64,000 bases of DNA from Variovorax sp. 54 (GCF_002754375.1 NZ_PEFF01000001.1:5473501-5537500); one strand, 5' to 3'. Shown: positions 7,664-16,665, numbered from the stretch's first letter. Numbers and translations are program-made. Notes: a model not told the origin generated them from the sequence alone.

Positions 7664-8916
7664 GCCGGGTCCTTCTTCGGTGCGGCGGCCTTGGCATCGG
7701 CGGGCGGCGCCTCGGGCGCCACCGCCACCACATCGCCTTCGGCCAGCGAGTCCGACGGGTTCAGCACCATGCGGTCGGTGCCTTCGAGCCCGTCGATCAC
7801 CTCGACGTTCTCGCCGTAGTTGCGCCCCAGCGTCACGGCGCGCAGATGGATGCGGCCCTGCGCATCGACCACCGCGATGCGCGTGCCTTCGGCGCGGAAC
7901 AGCAGCGCGTTCGACGGCACGGTGAGCGTGCGGCTGGCGGCCAGCGGCAGCGACACCTGCACGTAGGCGCCGGGCAGCAGCGCGCCGTCCTTGTTGGGCA
8001 GCGACACCTCGACCTGCATCATCCGCGTGGTCGTGTCGATGGCGCCCGCCGTGCGCGCCACTTCGCCCTTGAAGGTCTGGCCGCGCAGCTCGGCCTGCGT
8101 GACGACCACGGGCTGGCCCGCCTTCACGAGCTGGGCATAGGCCTGCGGCACGTTGATGTACACGCGCAGCGGGTCGGTCTGCGCCAGCATGAACAGCGCA
8201 CGCCCGGCGCCGCCGCCCGAACCCGCATCGATGAGGTCGCCCGTGTCGACGTTGCGCCGCGTGATCACGCCCGCGAACGGCGCCACCACGCGCTTGAAGC
8301 CTTCGGTCTGCTTCAGGCGCTGCACGTTGGCATCGGCCGCCGCCACGTTCGACGTGGCCTGTGCCACGGCGCTGCGGCGTTCGTCCAGGTCCTGTTGCGA
8401 CACCACGTCTTTCTTGCGCAGCGCTTCCCAGCGCTCGGCGGTGCTTTGCGCCAGCGCCAGGCCCGAGGCAGCCTGCGCGCGCGCGGCCACGGCCTGCGAC
8501 AGCTGCTGGTCGATCTCGGGCGTCTCGATCTCGGCAAGCAGCTCGCCCTTCTCGACGCGGCTGCCGATGTCCTTGGTCCAGCGCTTGAGGTAGCCGCTGG
8601 CGCGCGCGGCAATGGGCGACTGCACGAAGCCCTGCAGCGTGCCGGGCAGCGACAGCGTCTGGCCGGCCGTGGGCGTGCGGGGCAGGGCGGTCTGCACGTA
8701 CTGCTTCGCGCGCTCGGCCGTGCCGGCTTCGAGCGCCCGCGCATTGGCCATGCGCACGAACACCGTGCGCGCCGCGCCCAGCGCCAACAGCACCAGGACG
8801 ATCAGCACCAGCCAGCGCGTGCGCCGCACGATCTGCCGGCGGCGCAGCAATTCGCCGTCGCCTTCTTCAGCCGCGATGGGGTGGATGGCCAATGCCGAGT
8901 GGCGTTGCTCCGTCAT
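7660..8916 (-). CDS. RND efflux periplasmic adaptor (HlyD/MFP family)
   Basis: 418 residues. A short cytosolic N-terminus precedes one inner-membrane anchor (WLVLIVLVLLALGAARTVFV, about residues 35-54). Then come a split lipoyl domain (PIAARASGYLKRW ... VVAPFAGVITRRN), a coiled-coil hairpin between them, a beta-barrel domain and a Pro/Ala/Lys-rich tail. The protein links the permease at 9009-12218 to the outer-membrane factor. The ATG at 8916 has no strong ribosome site; upstream lies a palindromic repeat (8941-9000), which may influence expression of the distal genes. Confidence 0.9.
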   Translation of the reverse strand: MTEQRHSALAIHPIAAEEGDGELLRRRQIVRRTRWLVLIVLVLLALGAARTVFVRMANARALEAGTAERAKQYVQTALPRTPTAGQTLSLPGTLQGFVQSPIAARASGYLKRWTKDIGSRVEKGELLAEIETPEIDQQLSQAVAARAQAASGLALAQSTAERWEALRKKDVVSQQDLDERRSAVAQATSNVAAADANVQRLKQTEGFKRVVAPFAGVITRRNVDTGDLIDAGSGGGAGRALFMLAQTDPLRVYINVPQAYAQLVKAGQPVVVTQAELRGQTFKGEVARTAGAIDTTTRMMQVEVSLPNKDGALLPGAYVQVSLPLAASRTLTVPSNALLFRAEGTRIAVVDAQGRIHLRAVTLGRNYGENVEVIDGLEGTDRMVLNPSDSLAEGDVVAVAPEAPPADAKAAAPKKDPA

Positions 8917-8940
8917 GACCAGCTCGGCGCCGGGCCGCTC

Positions 8941-9000
8941 CCAAGGCGAGCTGCGGCCCCCCTGGGGGGCAGCGAATACACGAAGTGAATGAGCGTGGGG
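8941..9000. repeat. GC-rich dispersed repeat with GCCCCCC/GGGGGGC hairpin
   Basis: In the gap between the RND permease stop and the adaptor start, GCCCCCC-T-GGGGGGC (8956-8970) is followed by AGCGAATACACGAAGTGAAT and a G-run. A diverged copy is at 56750-56827: both share CAGCG, ACACGAAGTG and a trailing TGGGGG or GTGGGGG. I recall similar sequences between genes in Comamonadaceae, so this is probably a REP-like family. It could modulate expression within the pump operon. Confidence 0.55.
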
Positions 9001-9008
9001 GTCAAGTC

Positions 9009-12000
9009 CTAGTTCTCCTGGGGCGCGATGCCCGCTGGCGGTTGTTGCTGTGCTTCGCGTGCTGCACGGCGACGCGCCATCCGACTGTGCACCCCCGCAT
9101 ACACGGCGGGCACGAAAAACAAGGTCGACACCGTGGCGAAGATCAGGCCGCCGATGACGGCGCGGCCCAGCGGCGCGTTCTGCTCGGCGCCTTCGCCGAT
9201 GCCCAGCGCCATCGGGATCATGCCGATGACCATCGCCAGCGCCGTCATCAGCACGGGGCGGATGCGGGTGGCGCCGGCTTCGAGCGCGGCCGACAGCGGC
9301 GGAATGCCCGCAGCCAGCCGCTCGCGCGCGAACGACACCAGCAGGATGGAGTTGGCCGTGGCCACGCCCATGGTCATGATCGCGCCCGTGAGCGCCGGCA
9401 CGCTCAGCGTGGTGCCGGTGATGAACAGCATCCACGCAATGCCCGCCAGCGCGGCCGGCAGGGCCGTGATGATGATGGCCGCGTCGAGCCACGACTGGAA
9501 GGTGACCACGATCAGCAGGTACACCAGCACGATCGCCATCGCCAGCCCCACGCCCAGGCCGATGAACGACGACTGCATGGTCTGCACCTGCCCGCGAATT
9601 TCCACGCGGCTGCCGCGCGAGAGCTTCGGGCGCATCTCGTCGACCAGCTTCTGCACCTTCGACGCCACGCTGGCCAGGTCGGTGCCCTGCACGCTCACGT
9701 ACACGTCGATCACCGGTGCGATGTTGTAGCGCGACATCACGGCCGGCTGGCGCGCCGTCTGCGCTTCGACCAGGTTGCCCAGCAATTGCTGCGAGCCCCC
9801 GGCGCTGCCGGCGCCAGATGCGCCCACGGGAATGTTGAGCAGCGCATCGAGCGAATCGACCGTGTACTGCGGCGACTGCACCGCGATGCTGTAGACCACG
9901 CCGTTGGCCGGGTTGAGCCAGAAGGCCGGCGCCGTCTGCGAGCTGCCCGACAGCGCGATGAGCACGTTCTGCCCCACGTTCGAGGCCGTCAGGCCGTACT
10001 GCTGCAGCCGCGTGCGATCCATCTGCAGGCTCAGCGCGGGGCCGTCCAGGCGCTGGTGCACGTGAGCGTCGACCGCGCCCGGAATCTGGCGGATCGCCTT
10101 GGTCAGTTCGGCCGCGCGCGCGGCGTTGCCGGCCAGGTCGTTGCCGCTGAACTGCACGTCGATGGCCGCAGGCAGGCCGAAGTTCAAAATCTGCGTGACG
10201 ATGTCCGCCGGCTGGAAGAAGAACTCGATGCCCGGAAAGCGCTTGGGCAGCTCGGCCCGCAGGCGCGACACATGCTCTTCGGTCGGCCGGTGGCCGTCCT
10301 TCAGCGACAGCAGCAACTCGCCGTCGAAGGTGCCGATGGTGCCGGCGTTGCTGTACGACAGGTTGATGCCGCTGTTGGGCACGCCCAGGTTGTCCAGAAT
10401 GGTTTCGAGCTGGTCCGGAGGCACCAGTTCGCGAATGGCAGCCTCCACCTTGTCGGTGAGGCGCGCGGTTTCCTCGATGCGCGTGCCGGTGGGCGCGCGC
10501 AGGTGCAGGCGGATCTGCCCCGCATCGACCGTGGGGAAGAAGTCGCGGCCCAGCACGGGGTACAGCAGGCACGACAGCAGGCAAAAGCCCAGGAACAGGC
10601 CGATGAAGCCGGCACGCTTCGACAACACCGCCGACAGCACCAGCGTGTAGGCGCGGCGCACGCGCTCGAAGCGGCGGTCGAAGGCGCGGTACACGCGCTG
10701 CAGGGCACTGGGCTTCGCGCCTGCGGCCGGCGCGTGCTCGCCGTGCGAGCCGCCCATGAGCAGCATCACCAGCGTGGGCACCAGCGTGCGCGACAGCAGG
10801 TACGAGGCCAGCATCGCGAACACGACGGCCTCGGCCAGCGGCACGAACAGGAAGCGCGCCACGCCCGAGAGAAAGAACATCGGCACGAACACGATGCAGA
10901 TGCACAGCGTCGAGACAAAAGCCGCCGAGCCGATCTCGCCCGCGCCGACCTCGATGGCCTCCTTGAGCGGCGTGCCCATGTGCAGGTGCCGTTCGATGTT
11001 CTCGATGGTCACGATCGCTTGGTCCACCAATATGCCGACCGAGAGCGCGAGCCCGCCCAGGGTCATGAGGTTGAGCGTTTCGCCCAGTGCATACAGCGCC
11101 AGGACCGACGCCAGGATCGACAGCGGAATCGTCAGCGCAATGATCAGCGTGCTGCGCCAGTTGCCCAGGAACAGCAGCACCATCGCGGCCGTGAGCGCGG
11201 CGGCCAGGATGGCTTCGAACACCACGCCTTTCACGGCGGCCTTCACGAACACCGACTGGTCGAACAGCGGCGTGATCTTGATGTCTTCGGGCATCGTCTG
11301 CGCGGCAATCGGCAGCATGGCGCGGATGTTCGAGACGATGTCCAGCGTGGACGCACCGCCGTTCTTCAGCACCGACAGCAGCACGCCGCGCACGCCGTCC
11401 TGGCGCACCACGTTGGTCTGCGGCGAGAAGCCGTCGCGCACGTAGGCCACGTCGCGCAGGTAGGTGGTGGCACCGTTCACCGTGCGGATCGGCAGGTCGT
11501 TCAGGCCCGCGATGGCGTCGGGCGAGCCGTTCATGCGCACGTTGTATTCGGTGCTGCCGAACTTGGCCGTGCCCGAGGGAAGAATCAGGTTCTGCGTGTT
11601 CACCGCGTTCACCACGTCGGCCGGCGAGAGGCCGCGCGCCTGCAGCGCCTGGGTGTCGAGGTCGACCGAAATCAGCCGGTTCTTGCCGCCGTAAGGAAAC
11701 GGAATGGCTGCGCCCGGCACCGTGATGAGCTGCGGGCGCAGCTGGTTGACGGTGGCGTCGAACAGCGAGTTTTCAGAGCGCGTGGGGCTCGAAAGCGCCA
11801 GCTGGATCACCGGCACGCTGGAGGCCGAATACTTGATGACCAGCGGCGGCGTGATGCCCGGCGGCAGCTGCCGCACCTGCGCCTGCATCGAGGCCACCAC
11901 CTGCGAAATGGCCATCTCGATGTTGGCCGTGGGCTGGAAGAACACCTTGATGATCGCCACGCCCGCCAGCGACTGCGACTCGATGTGCTCGATGTCGCTC

Positions 12001-12218
12001 ACCGTGGTGGTCAGCCCGCGCTCCACCTGGCCCGAGATGCGTTGGCCCATTTCCTGGGCCGGCAGGCCGCTGTAGTTCCAGATGACGCTGACCACCGGAA
12101 TGTTGATTTCCGGAAAGATGTCGGTCGCCATGCGCGCCAGCACAAAGGGCGTGGCCAGCACGATCAGCATCGCCATGACGATGAAGGTGTACGGACGACG
12201 CAACGCAAGCTGGACCAT
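9009..12218 (-). CDS. RND multidrug efflux permease (AcrB-like, HAE1-type subfamily)
   Basis: 1069 residues, the usual length. The N-terminal helix (FIVMAMLIVLATPFVL), two large periplasmic loops and the 12-helix pattern are evident, including LVYLLIVVTFQSWLDAAIII. Proton-relay helix 4 reads GILVDQAIVTIENIERHL: D399 is present, but the second aspartate of the AcrB DD pair is Q400, as in some COG0841 branches and metal exporters with a single Asp. Substrates cannot be predicted. First gene of the operon 12218-5175; a candidate -10 (TATGAT, complement of 12257-12262) lies 39 bases upstream of the ATG. The MarR gene upstream on the same strand is a plausible regulator. Confidence 0.9.
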   Translation of the reverse strand: MVQLALRRPYTFIVMAMLIVLATPFVLARMATDIFPEINIPVVSVIWNYSGLPAQEMGQRISGQVERGLTTTVSDIEHIESQSLAGVAIIKVFFQPTANIEMAISQVVASMQAQVRQLPPGITPPLVIKYSASSVPVIQLALSSPTRSENSLFDATVNQLRPQLITVPGAAIPFPYGGKNRLISVDLDTQALQARGLSPADVVNAVNTQNLILPSGTAKFGSTEYNVRMNGSPDAIAGLNDLPIRTVNGATTYLRDVAYVRDGFSPQTNVVRQDGVRGVLLSVLKNGGASTLDIVSNIRAMLPIAAQTMPEDIKITPLFDQSVFVKAAVKGVVFEAILAAALTAAMVLLFLGNWRSTLIIALTIPLSILASVLALYALGETLNLMTLGGLALSVGILVDQAIVTIENIERHLHMGTPLKEAIEVGAGEIGSAAFVSTLCICIVFVPMFFLSGVARFLFVPLAEAVVFAMLASYLLSRTLVPTLVMLLMGGSHGEHAPAAGAKPSALQRVYRAFDRRFERVRRAYTLVLSAVLSKRAGFIGLFLGFCLLSCLLYPVLGRDFFPTVDAGQIRLHLRAPTGTRIEETARLTDKVEAAIRELVPPDQLETILDNLGVPNSGINLSYSNAGTIGTFDGELLLSLKDGHRPTEEHVSRLRAELPKRFPGIEFFFQPADIVTQILNFGLPAAIDVQFSGNDLAGNAARAAELTKAIRQIPGAVDAHVHQRLDGPALSLQMDRTRLQQYGLTASNVGQNVLIALSGSSQTAPAFWLNPANGVVYSIAVQSPQYTVDSLDALLNIPVGASGAGSAGGSQQLLGNLVEAQTARQPAVMSRYNIAPVIDVYVSVQGTDLASVASKVQKLVDEMRPKLSRGSRVEIRGQVQTMQSSFIGLGVGLAMAIVLVYLLIVVTFQSWLDAAIIITALPAALAGIAWMLFITGTTLSVPALTGAIMTMGVATANSILLVSFARERLAAGIPPLSAALEAGATRIRPVLMTALAMVIGMIPMALGIGEGAEQNAPLGRAVIGGLIFATVSTLFFVPAVYAGVHSRMARRRAAREAQQQPPAGIAPQEN

Positions 12219-12290
12219 GGCGCGGGCTCTCTGCTTCCGACGAAAAAAGGTTTTGCATCATAAGGAAGTAGATTTAAGTTTGCGCGCGCC

Positions 12291-12422
12291 GGTGAATGGG
12301 GTGTGGTGCTTTACCAAAAGGCCGCATCGGGCCGGGATTCGGCGGGGGTGCTGTCGGTCGATGCGACGGCGCCGCTGGGGCAACTGGTCGCGCAGGTGAG
12401 GGCGTGGCTGCCAGTCGGCTAG
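12291..12422 (+). pseudogene. Possible remnant: C-terminal piece of a P-loop kinase-like gene
   Basis: The plus strand between the RND permease and marR has an open frame with no start codon but coding-like composition, running 43 residues to a TAG at 12420-12422: it begins GEWGVVLYQKAAS and ends GVLSVDATAPLGQLVAQVRA followed by WLPVG. The GV-x-x-VDAT-x-PL pattern resembles the C-terminus of small AAA/polynucleotide-kinase-like proteins. Its stop overlaps that of marR on the other strand. This may be a truncated gene; it may also be chance. Confidence 0.3.
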
Positions 12423-12910
12423 GCCTTGCCTGACCGCAGCGCCTCGAGCACCATGGACACGCGGTTCATCGTGTCGGCCACCGTTTCCAGTTCGTCCTCG
12501 GTGGCTGGCGCGGCCATGGCGGTGACGAGTTCGGCCTGCACCGCCAGGCACTTCTGCGCCATGGCCGTGCCGTCCTCGGTGAGCGTCAGGCGCCGCACGC
12601 GCGCATCGGCCCCGTCGCTGTCGCGCCGCACCCAGCCCTTGCCCTCCATCTGCTTGAGCAGCATGCTCACGCCGCTCTTGGCGACGAAGCAGCGTGCCGC
12701 GAGCATCTGCTGCGTGATGCCCGGCGTGGTCGCAATGGTGGCCAGTACCTCGTGCTCGCCCACGCGCAGCCCGATGGCGGCGAGCCGCGCACCCATCACC
12801 GCATCGCAGAGGTTGTAGGCCCGCACCACCGCCAGCCATGCGAGCGTGCCGTGCGGCGAGGAGGGGGCTCGGTCGGATTTGCGGGGCTTGGGGGTCTTTG
12901 CGGTGGGCAT
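12419..12910 (-). CDS. MarR family transcriptional regulator
   Basis: 163 residues with a classical MarR winged helix: GITQQMLAARCFVAKSGVSM (recognition helix) and a wing (GWVRRDSDGADARVRRLTLT) in the middle, flanked by dimerisation helices. It is divergent from the thioesterase at 12969, and the 58-base gap contains two identical-type operators (12919-12932 and 12939-12952), so it probably represses both. It also lies upstream of the RND pump genes on the same strand, separated by 200 bases, and MarR proteins often control such pumps. Ligand unknown. Confidence 0.88.
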   Translation of the reverse strand: MPTAKTPKPRKSDRAPSSPHGTLAWLAVVRAYNLCDAVMGARLAAIGLRVGEHEVLATIATTPGITQQMLAARCFVAKSGVSMLLKQMEGKGWVRRDSDGADARVRRLTLTEDGTAMAQKCLAVQAELVTAMAAPATEDELETVADTMNRVSMVLEALRSGKA

Positions 12911-12918
12911 TGGATATG

Positions 12919-12952
12919 GTTCAGTGTTGAACTATACTGTTCATGATTGAAC
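12919..12952. promoter_or_regulatory. Two tandem MarR-type operators
   Basis: GTTCA-GTGT-TGAAC (12919-12932) and GTTCA-TGAT-TGAAC (12939-12952) have identical 5-base arms and 4-base centres, and their starts are 20 bases apart, close to two helical turns. They fill the divergent promoter region between marR and the thioesterase. Two dimers bound on one DNA face would shut off both directions. Confidence 0.7.
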
Positions 12953-12968
12953 CAATTCTAGTGCCGCC

Positions 12969-13496
12969 ATGAACCTCTACCTCCGTCTGCTGATGACCCT
13001 GTTGCGTGCCTGGCGCGCACCGCGCCTGGCACCCGGCAATGCGCTGGAGCGGCAACTGCGCGTGCTGCCCAATGACCTGGACATCAACGGCCACATGAAC
13101 AATGGCCGCTACCTGACGATCATCGATCTGATGCTGGTCGAATACTTCGTGCGCACCGGTTTCGCCGCGACCATGCTGCGCCAGGGCTGGCGGCCGATGT
13201 CGGGCGGCTCGCTCATCAGCTACCGGCGCGGCCTGAACCCTTTCGACACGTACACGCTGCGCTTCCGGCTCGACGCCACCGACCAACACTGGAACTACAT
13301 GCGCTTCGAGTTCGTCAAGGGCGACAAGGTCTGCGCCGCCGGCTACATGAAGGGCGCGGCCGTGGGGCGCGGCGGACTGGTGACCAATCTCGAGTCCTAT
13401 GCCGCGATGGGGCTCGTGCCGCCAGCGCATGAACTGCCGCCGCCGGTGCGCGACTGGATCGCGGCCGAGCAGGGCGTGATGAGCGCTGCCTGGTAA
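12969..13496 (+). CDS. Acyl-CoA thioesterase-like protein (hotdog fold, THEM6-like)
   Basis: 175 residues. A hydrophobic N-terminal helix is followed by the hotdog 4HBT pattern: VLPNDLDINGHMNNGRYLTIIDLMLVEYF, in which the D-x-N-x-H-M-N-N segment is the usual active-site helix entrance. It resembles the THEM6/thioesterase-like group, whose substrate preference is not well defined. Divergent from marR and sharing its operator region, so it is probably induced by whatever ligand releases MarR. Confidence 0.78.
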   Translation: MNLYLRLLMTLLRAWRAPRLAPGNALERQLRVLPNDLDINGHMNNGRYLTIIDLMLVEYFVRTGFAATMLRQGWRPMSGGSLISYRRGLNPFDTYTLRFRLDATDQHWNYMRFEFVKGDKVCAAGYMKGAAVGRGGLVTNLESYAAMGLVPPAHELPPPVRDWIAAEQGVMSAAW

Positions 13497-13505
13497 GGCT
13501 GCTGC

Positions 13506-14075
13506 CTAGGGTGCGGGCGCGGGCGCATCGAGCGCCAGCCTCAACCGCGTGACGTTGGGATTGCCCGGATCGCGCTGCAGCGTGAACCCCAGCTTGCGCG
13601 CCAGCGCCAGCATGCCGACGTTGTCGTAGAGCGTGATGTCCGCCAGCTGCTTCACGCCGGCTGCGGTGGCCGCATCGATCAGCTTGCGCATGAGCTTCAG
13701 GGCGAGTCCGTGGTGCTGCCACGCATCGGCGATCACGATGGCGAACTCGGCGATGTGCGCCGTCTCCGGCGTGTCCCCGCGCACGTAGCGCACCACGCCC
13801 ATCTGCTGCTCGGCGCCGTCGACTGCAGCGGTTGCGATGAGCGCGAGCTCGCGGTCGTAGTCGATGTGGGTCATGCGCCAGAGCTCGTCGGACTGGGGCT
13901 TGCGTGGCGACAGCAGCCGGTGGTAGCCCGTTTCGTTCGACAGGCTCGCCACGAAGGCCGTGTGCATTTCAAGATCGTCCGCGCGGATCGGCCGGATGCG
14001 CAAGCGCGTGCCGTCGGCGAGTTGCCAGTCTTCGACAAGATGGCCGGGGTAGTCGTGGGGCGCTTGCGTTGCCAT
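13506..14075 (-). CDS. GNAT family N-acetyltransferase
   Basis: 189 residues with one GNAT fold: an N-terminal TRLRIRPIRADDLEMHTAFV strand-helix, the acetyl-CoA loop near HIAEFAIVIADAWQHHGLALKLM (degenerate Q/R-x-x-G-x-A/G, here WQHHGLA) and the C-terminal ITLYDNVGMLALARKLGF. It resembles the C-terminal acetyltransferase module of Pat-type protein acetyltransferases (SNETGYHRLLSPRKPQSDELWRMTHIDY split over a loop), but lacks their large ligase domain. Convergent with the thioesterase, 9 bases apart. Substrate unknown. Confidence 0.8.
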   Translation of the reverse strand: MATQAPHDYPGHLVEDWQLADGTRLRIRPIRADDLEMHTAFVASLSNETGYHRLLSPRKPQSDELWRMTHIDYDRELALIATAAVDGAEQQMGVVRYVRGDTPETAHIAEFAIVIADAWQHHGLALKLMRKLIDAATAAGVKQLADITLYDNVGMLALARKLGFTLQRDPGNPNVTRLRLALDAPAPAP

Positions 14076-14143
14076 GGGTGGGTTTTGCCACGCGCCCCAT
14101 GGCAGGTCAACGAGACATGCCCTGCTCCTGCCTCTTCTTCACT

Positions 14144-14950
14144 TCAGGGCACCAGGAACGAATGCACCAGCGTCAGCTCGCCGGGCTTGCGCAGCGGCAC
14201 GCGAAACACCTGCTGCTTTTCCTTGGGCGTGCCCTCGTCCTGCAGGATCGCCACCTGCGCGGTCGTGATGGCGTCGCGCTGCTCGCCCGCGCCGAAGTAG
14301 TTCACGAACACGTGGTACGCCCCTTGCACCGGGCTGGGCGTGGCGAAGATCTCGGGGCCGAAGCCGGTCGTCACGTCCACGTCGAGTGCGCCGCCGTTGG
14401 GGGCCACGCGCGCGCCGTAGAACACGTGCTGGCCGTCGGGCGAGACCACGTGCAGGTCGAGGTCGGTGCTGTCGCTGTCCCAGCTCAGCACGATGCGCAG
14501 CTTCACGGGCACGCGGCTGGCCTGCGTCTCGTAGAACTGGGAGCGCGCCACCTCGCCGTTGGGCGAGCGCACTTCCACGCCGTGGCTGCCGCTGCCGAAC
14601 GACCAGGGCCGCGCAAAGTTGCCCTTCTCGTCGGTCAGCAGCGGAATGGCGATGCCGTCCACGATGAGGCGCGCAGGCGTGCGCGGGGCGGTGTCCTTCG
14701 CGTCCTTTGATTTGGGCGTGGCCGCGATGCGGCCGCGGATCAGCGAGGCCTCGGAGCGTCCGTTGGCGTTCACGCTGCTGGCCGGGTAGTGCACTTCCTG
14801 CACGAAGTCCTGCTGCCGGGCCGGGGCGTTGCGCCAGCCGCCGCGCGGGGTGTCGAGCGTGGTCTGGGCGTGCGCTGCGACGCCGGCAAGGCAAGAGAGC
14901 AGGCCGATGGCCGCGAAGGCGGCGCGGTGCGCCAGAAAAGAGTGGTTCAT
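14144..14950 (-). CDS. yfaP: YfaP family exported protein (DUF2135)
   Basis: 268 residues. A signal peptide (AAFAAIGLLSCLAGVAAHA) is followed by a domain with the DUF2135 signature of YfaP: VLSWDSDSTDLDLHVVSPDG, then GALDVDVTTGFGPEIFATPS and GAYHVFVNYFGAGEQ. That is a calcium- or ligand-binding-like beta domain of unknown role. Last gene of the yfaA-T-S-Q-P operon; its ATG overlaps the yfaQ stop (ATGA). It may be an accessory periplasmic partner of the alpha-2-macroglobulin. Confidence 0.85.
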   Translation of the reverse strand: MNHSFLAHRAAFAAIGLLSCLAGVAAHAQTTLDTPRGGWRNAPARQQDFVQEVHYPASSVNANGRSEASLIRGRIAATPKSKDAKDTAPRTPARLIVDGIAIPLLTDEKGNFARPWSFGSGSHGVEVRSPNGEVARSQFYETQASRVPVKLRIVLSWDSDSTDLDLHVVSPDGQHVFYGARVAPNGGALDVDVTTGFGPEIFATPSPVQGAYHVFVNYFGAGEQRDAITTAQVAILQDEGTPKEKQQVFRVPLRKPGELTLVHSFLVP

Positions 14951-16665
14951 GAGTCTGCCAGTTGCTGCGCAAGCCGTTCGATGAAGGTTTCGTCCTGCCC
15001 GTGGGGATGGTCGCGGAACGCGAGGTGCAGGTATTCGTGGATGAGCGCGACGCGGCCTTCGCGGCTGTGCCACTCGCGCACCCGGATCACCAGCCGTCGC
15101 TGGTCGGAATGGGGCACGCCCATGGCGAGCTGGCACACGCGCAGCGTGTCGTCCACGGGCTGGAAGCCGGCCTCGGCGCGCAGCACGCGGCGCCAGCGCT
15201 GCTGGCGTTCGGCCAGCCATTGCTGCGCCTGTGGCAGGGGCGTGCAATCGGCCTCGGCCCGGAACGACGCCAGGCTGCCGCGCGGGTACGCCGTGCGCAG
15301 GATGGCCGCAAAGGGCTGCCCCTGGCGCCCCGCAGCGACCGCGGCCTGCCACGACATCACGCCGGGCGAGGCCTGGTCGCCGTGGTAGCGCACCGCCTGC
15401 CCGTCGACCACGAGGCCCTCGGTGAACGCGGCCACGGCGCGCGCCGATGCGCTCGGCGGGTTGGGGCTCACGCGCTGCGTGCGGCTGTCGTCGGCGATCT
15501 GGCGGCAGCCGCCGGTCTCGGTGGCGTTCTGCAGCACGTAGGTGCGCGCTGCAATGGCCAGGGCGCGGGCGGCTTCGGTTTCGCGTGCATCGCCTTCGCG
15601 ATCGAGCACGCGCGCCACGTAGTCTTCGAGCGGCAGGCGCGCGGCGATGCGCGGGCCGTCCGCGCCGTAGCGCAGCACCTGGGCGGGCACGGCTTCCATC
15701 ACCAGCTGCGAACCGTTCTGGAACGCGATGCGGTAGCGCCCGCGCAACGGGCCGGCCGGTGCGGCGGTGGTGTTGCCCGGCACGGCGCGCTGCACGATGG
15801 TGATCGGGTAGCGCTGGAAGAAGTCGACGGCGATGCAGGGCTGCGCGCTGACGGCCACGCCGTCCGGCACGGGCGCTGCCAGGCCATGGGCGGCCCACTG
15901 TGCGGCCATCCATGTCGCGTCGGCGCGCAGCGCGCTGCGGCTGGTGCCGGCATCGCCGAACCAGAACGGCGTGCCGTCGGCCAGCCAGCCGGCGGCGCCG
16001 CCGACGGGCTGCGTGCCTTCGCGCCATGACCAGGTCTTCAGGCGCGGCCCGCCGCCCAGCGCGGCGAGCACGTCGTCGTCGCGCACCGTGACGGGCTGCA
16101 GGGCCTGGCGCGCGGCCGTGCGCGCGGAGGCGGGCACCTGCCGCAGCGCGGCCAGCAACTCGGACACGGGCACCCGCGTGTCAGGCTGCATCGCGTCCAG
16201 GCGCAGCAGCCAGGCGGGGGCGTCGTGGTCACGCCAGAAGCGCGTCCAGTCGGCGGCACGGATGCCGAGGCGCGCGGGTTCGAAGTAGGGGCCGCAGGAT
16301 TGGGCCAGCGCCTGTGCGCGGCCGATGCTGGCACCGGGGTCGCAGCAGTATTCGTCGTCGGTGCGGCGCTGCGCGCTGGCACAGCGGTAGGTCGGCTCCT
16401 GCGTGGCGTTGACGCTCAGGTAGCTGTAGACGAAGAGCTTCCACACGCTGCCCAGCGGTGCCTGCAAGGCATCCGATGCGGGAAGGCGCGTGGTGCCTTG
16501 TGGCGTGCGTTCGACCGCGACCATGCCTTCGTCGGTGAGCCAGGCCAGGCGCGGTTGAACTTTGGTGGGTGCCGCTGCGAGAGCGGGCAGGGCCAGCGCG
16601 ACGGCAAGCGCGACCGCGCCGGCGCCCGAGGCTGCCAGTCGCGAGAACACCCGTGCCGCTTTCAT
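14947..16665 (-). CDS. yfaQ: YfaQ-type DUF2300 protein with SxxK and SpoIID-like regions
   Basis: 572 residues with a signal peptide (VALAVALALPALAAA). Three things stand out. A penicillin-binding-protein-like S-x-x-K lies at residues 73-76 (APLGSVWKLFVYSYL). A SpoIID-like segment lies near residues 345-370 (LPLEDYVARVLDREGDARET). A C-terminal HExxH-type motif (HEYLH, residues 543-547) could bind zinc. DUF2300 is the known name for the E. coli yfaQ product, whose function is not established. The combination suggests peptidoglycan contact in the periplasm, which is inference. The gap to yfaS is 22 bases; the yfaP start overlaps its stop. Confidence 0.82.
   Translation of the reverse strand: MKAARVFSRLAASGAGAVALAVALALPALAAAPTKVQPRLAWLTDEGMVAVERTPQGTTRLPASDALQAPLGSVWKLFVYSYLSVNATQEPTYRCASAQRRTDDEYCCDPGASIGRAQALAQSCGPYFEPARLGIRAADWTRFWRDHDAPAWLLRLDAMQPDTRVPVSELLAALRQVPASARTAARQALQPVTVRDDDVLAALGGGPRLKTWSWREGTQPVGGAAGWLADGTPFWFGDAGTSRSALRADATWMAAQWAAHGLAAPVPDGVAVSAQPCIAVDFFQRYPITIVQRAVPGNTTAAPAGPLRGRYRIAFQNGSQLVMEAVPAQVLRYGADGPRIAARLPLEDYVARVLDREGDARETEAARALAIAARTYVLQNATETGGCRQIADDSRTQRVSPNPPSASARAVAAFTEGLVVDGQAVRYHGDQASPGVMSWQAAVAAGRQGQPFAAILRTAYPRGSLASFRAEADCTPLPQAQQWLAERQQRWRRVLRAEAGFQPVDDTLRVCQLAMGVPHSDQRRLVIRVREWHSREGRVALIHEYLHLAFRDHPHGQDETFIERLAQQLADS

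Noticed and set aside
8985..12263. 1092-residue plus-strand frame opposite the RND permease
   Set aside because: Composition is typical of antisense shadows and the minus strand has a full-length recognised permease.
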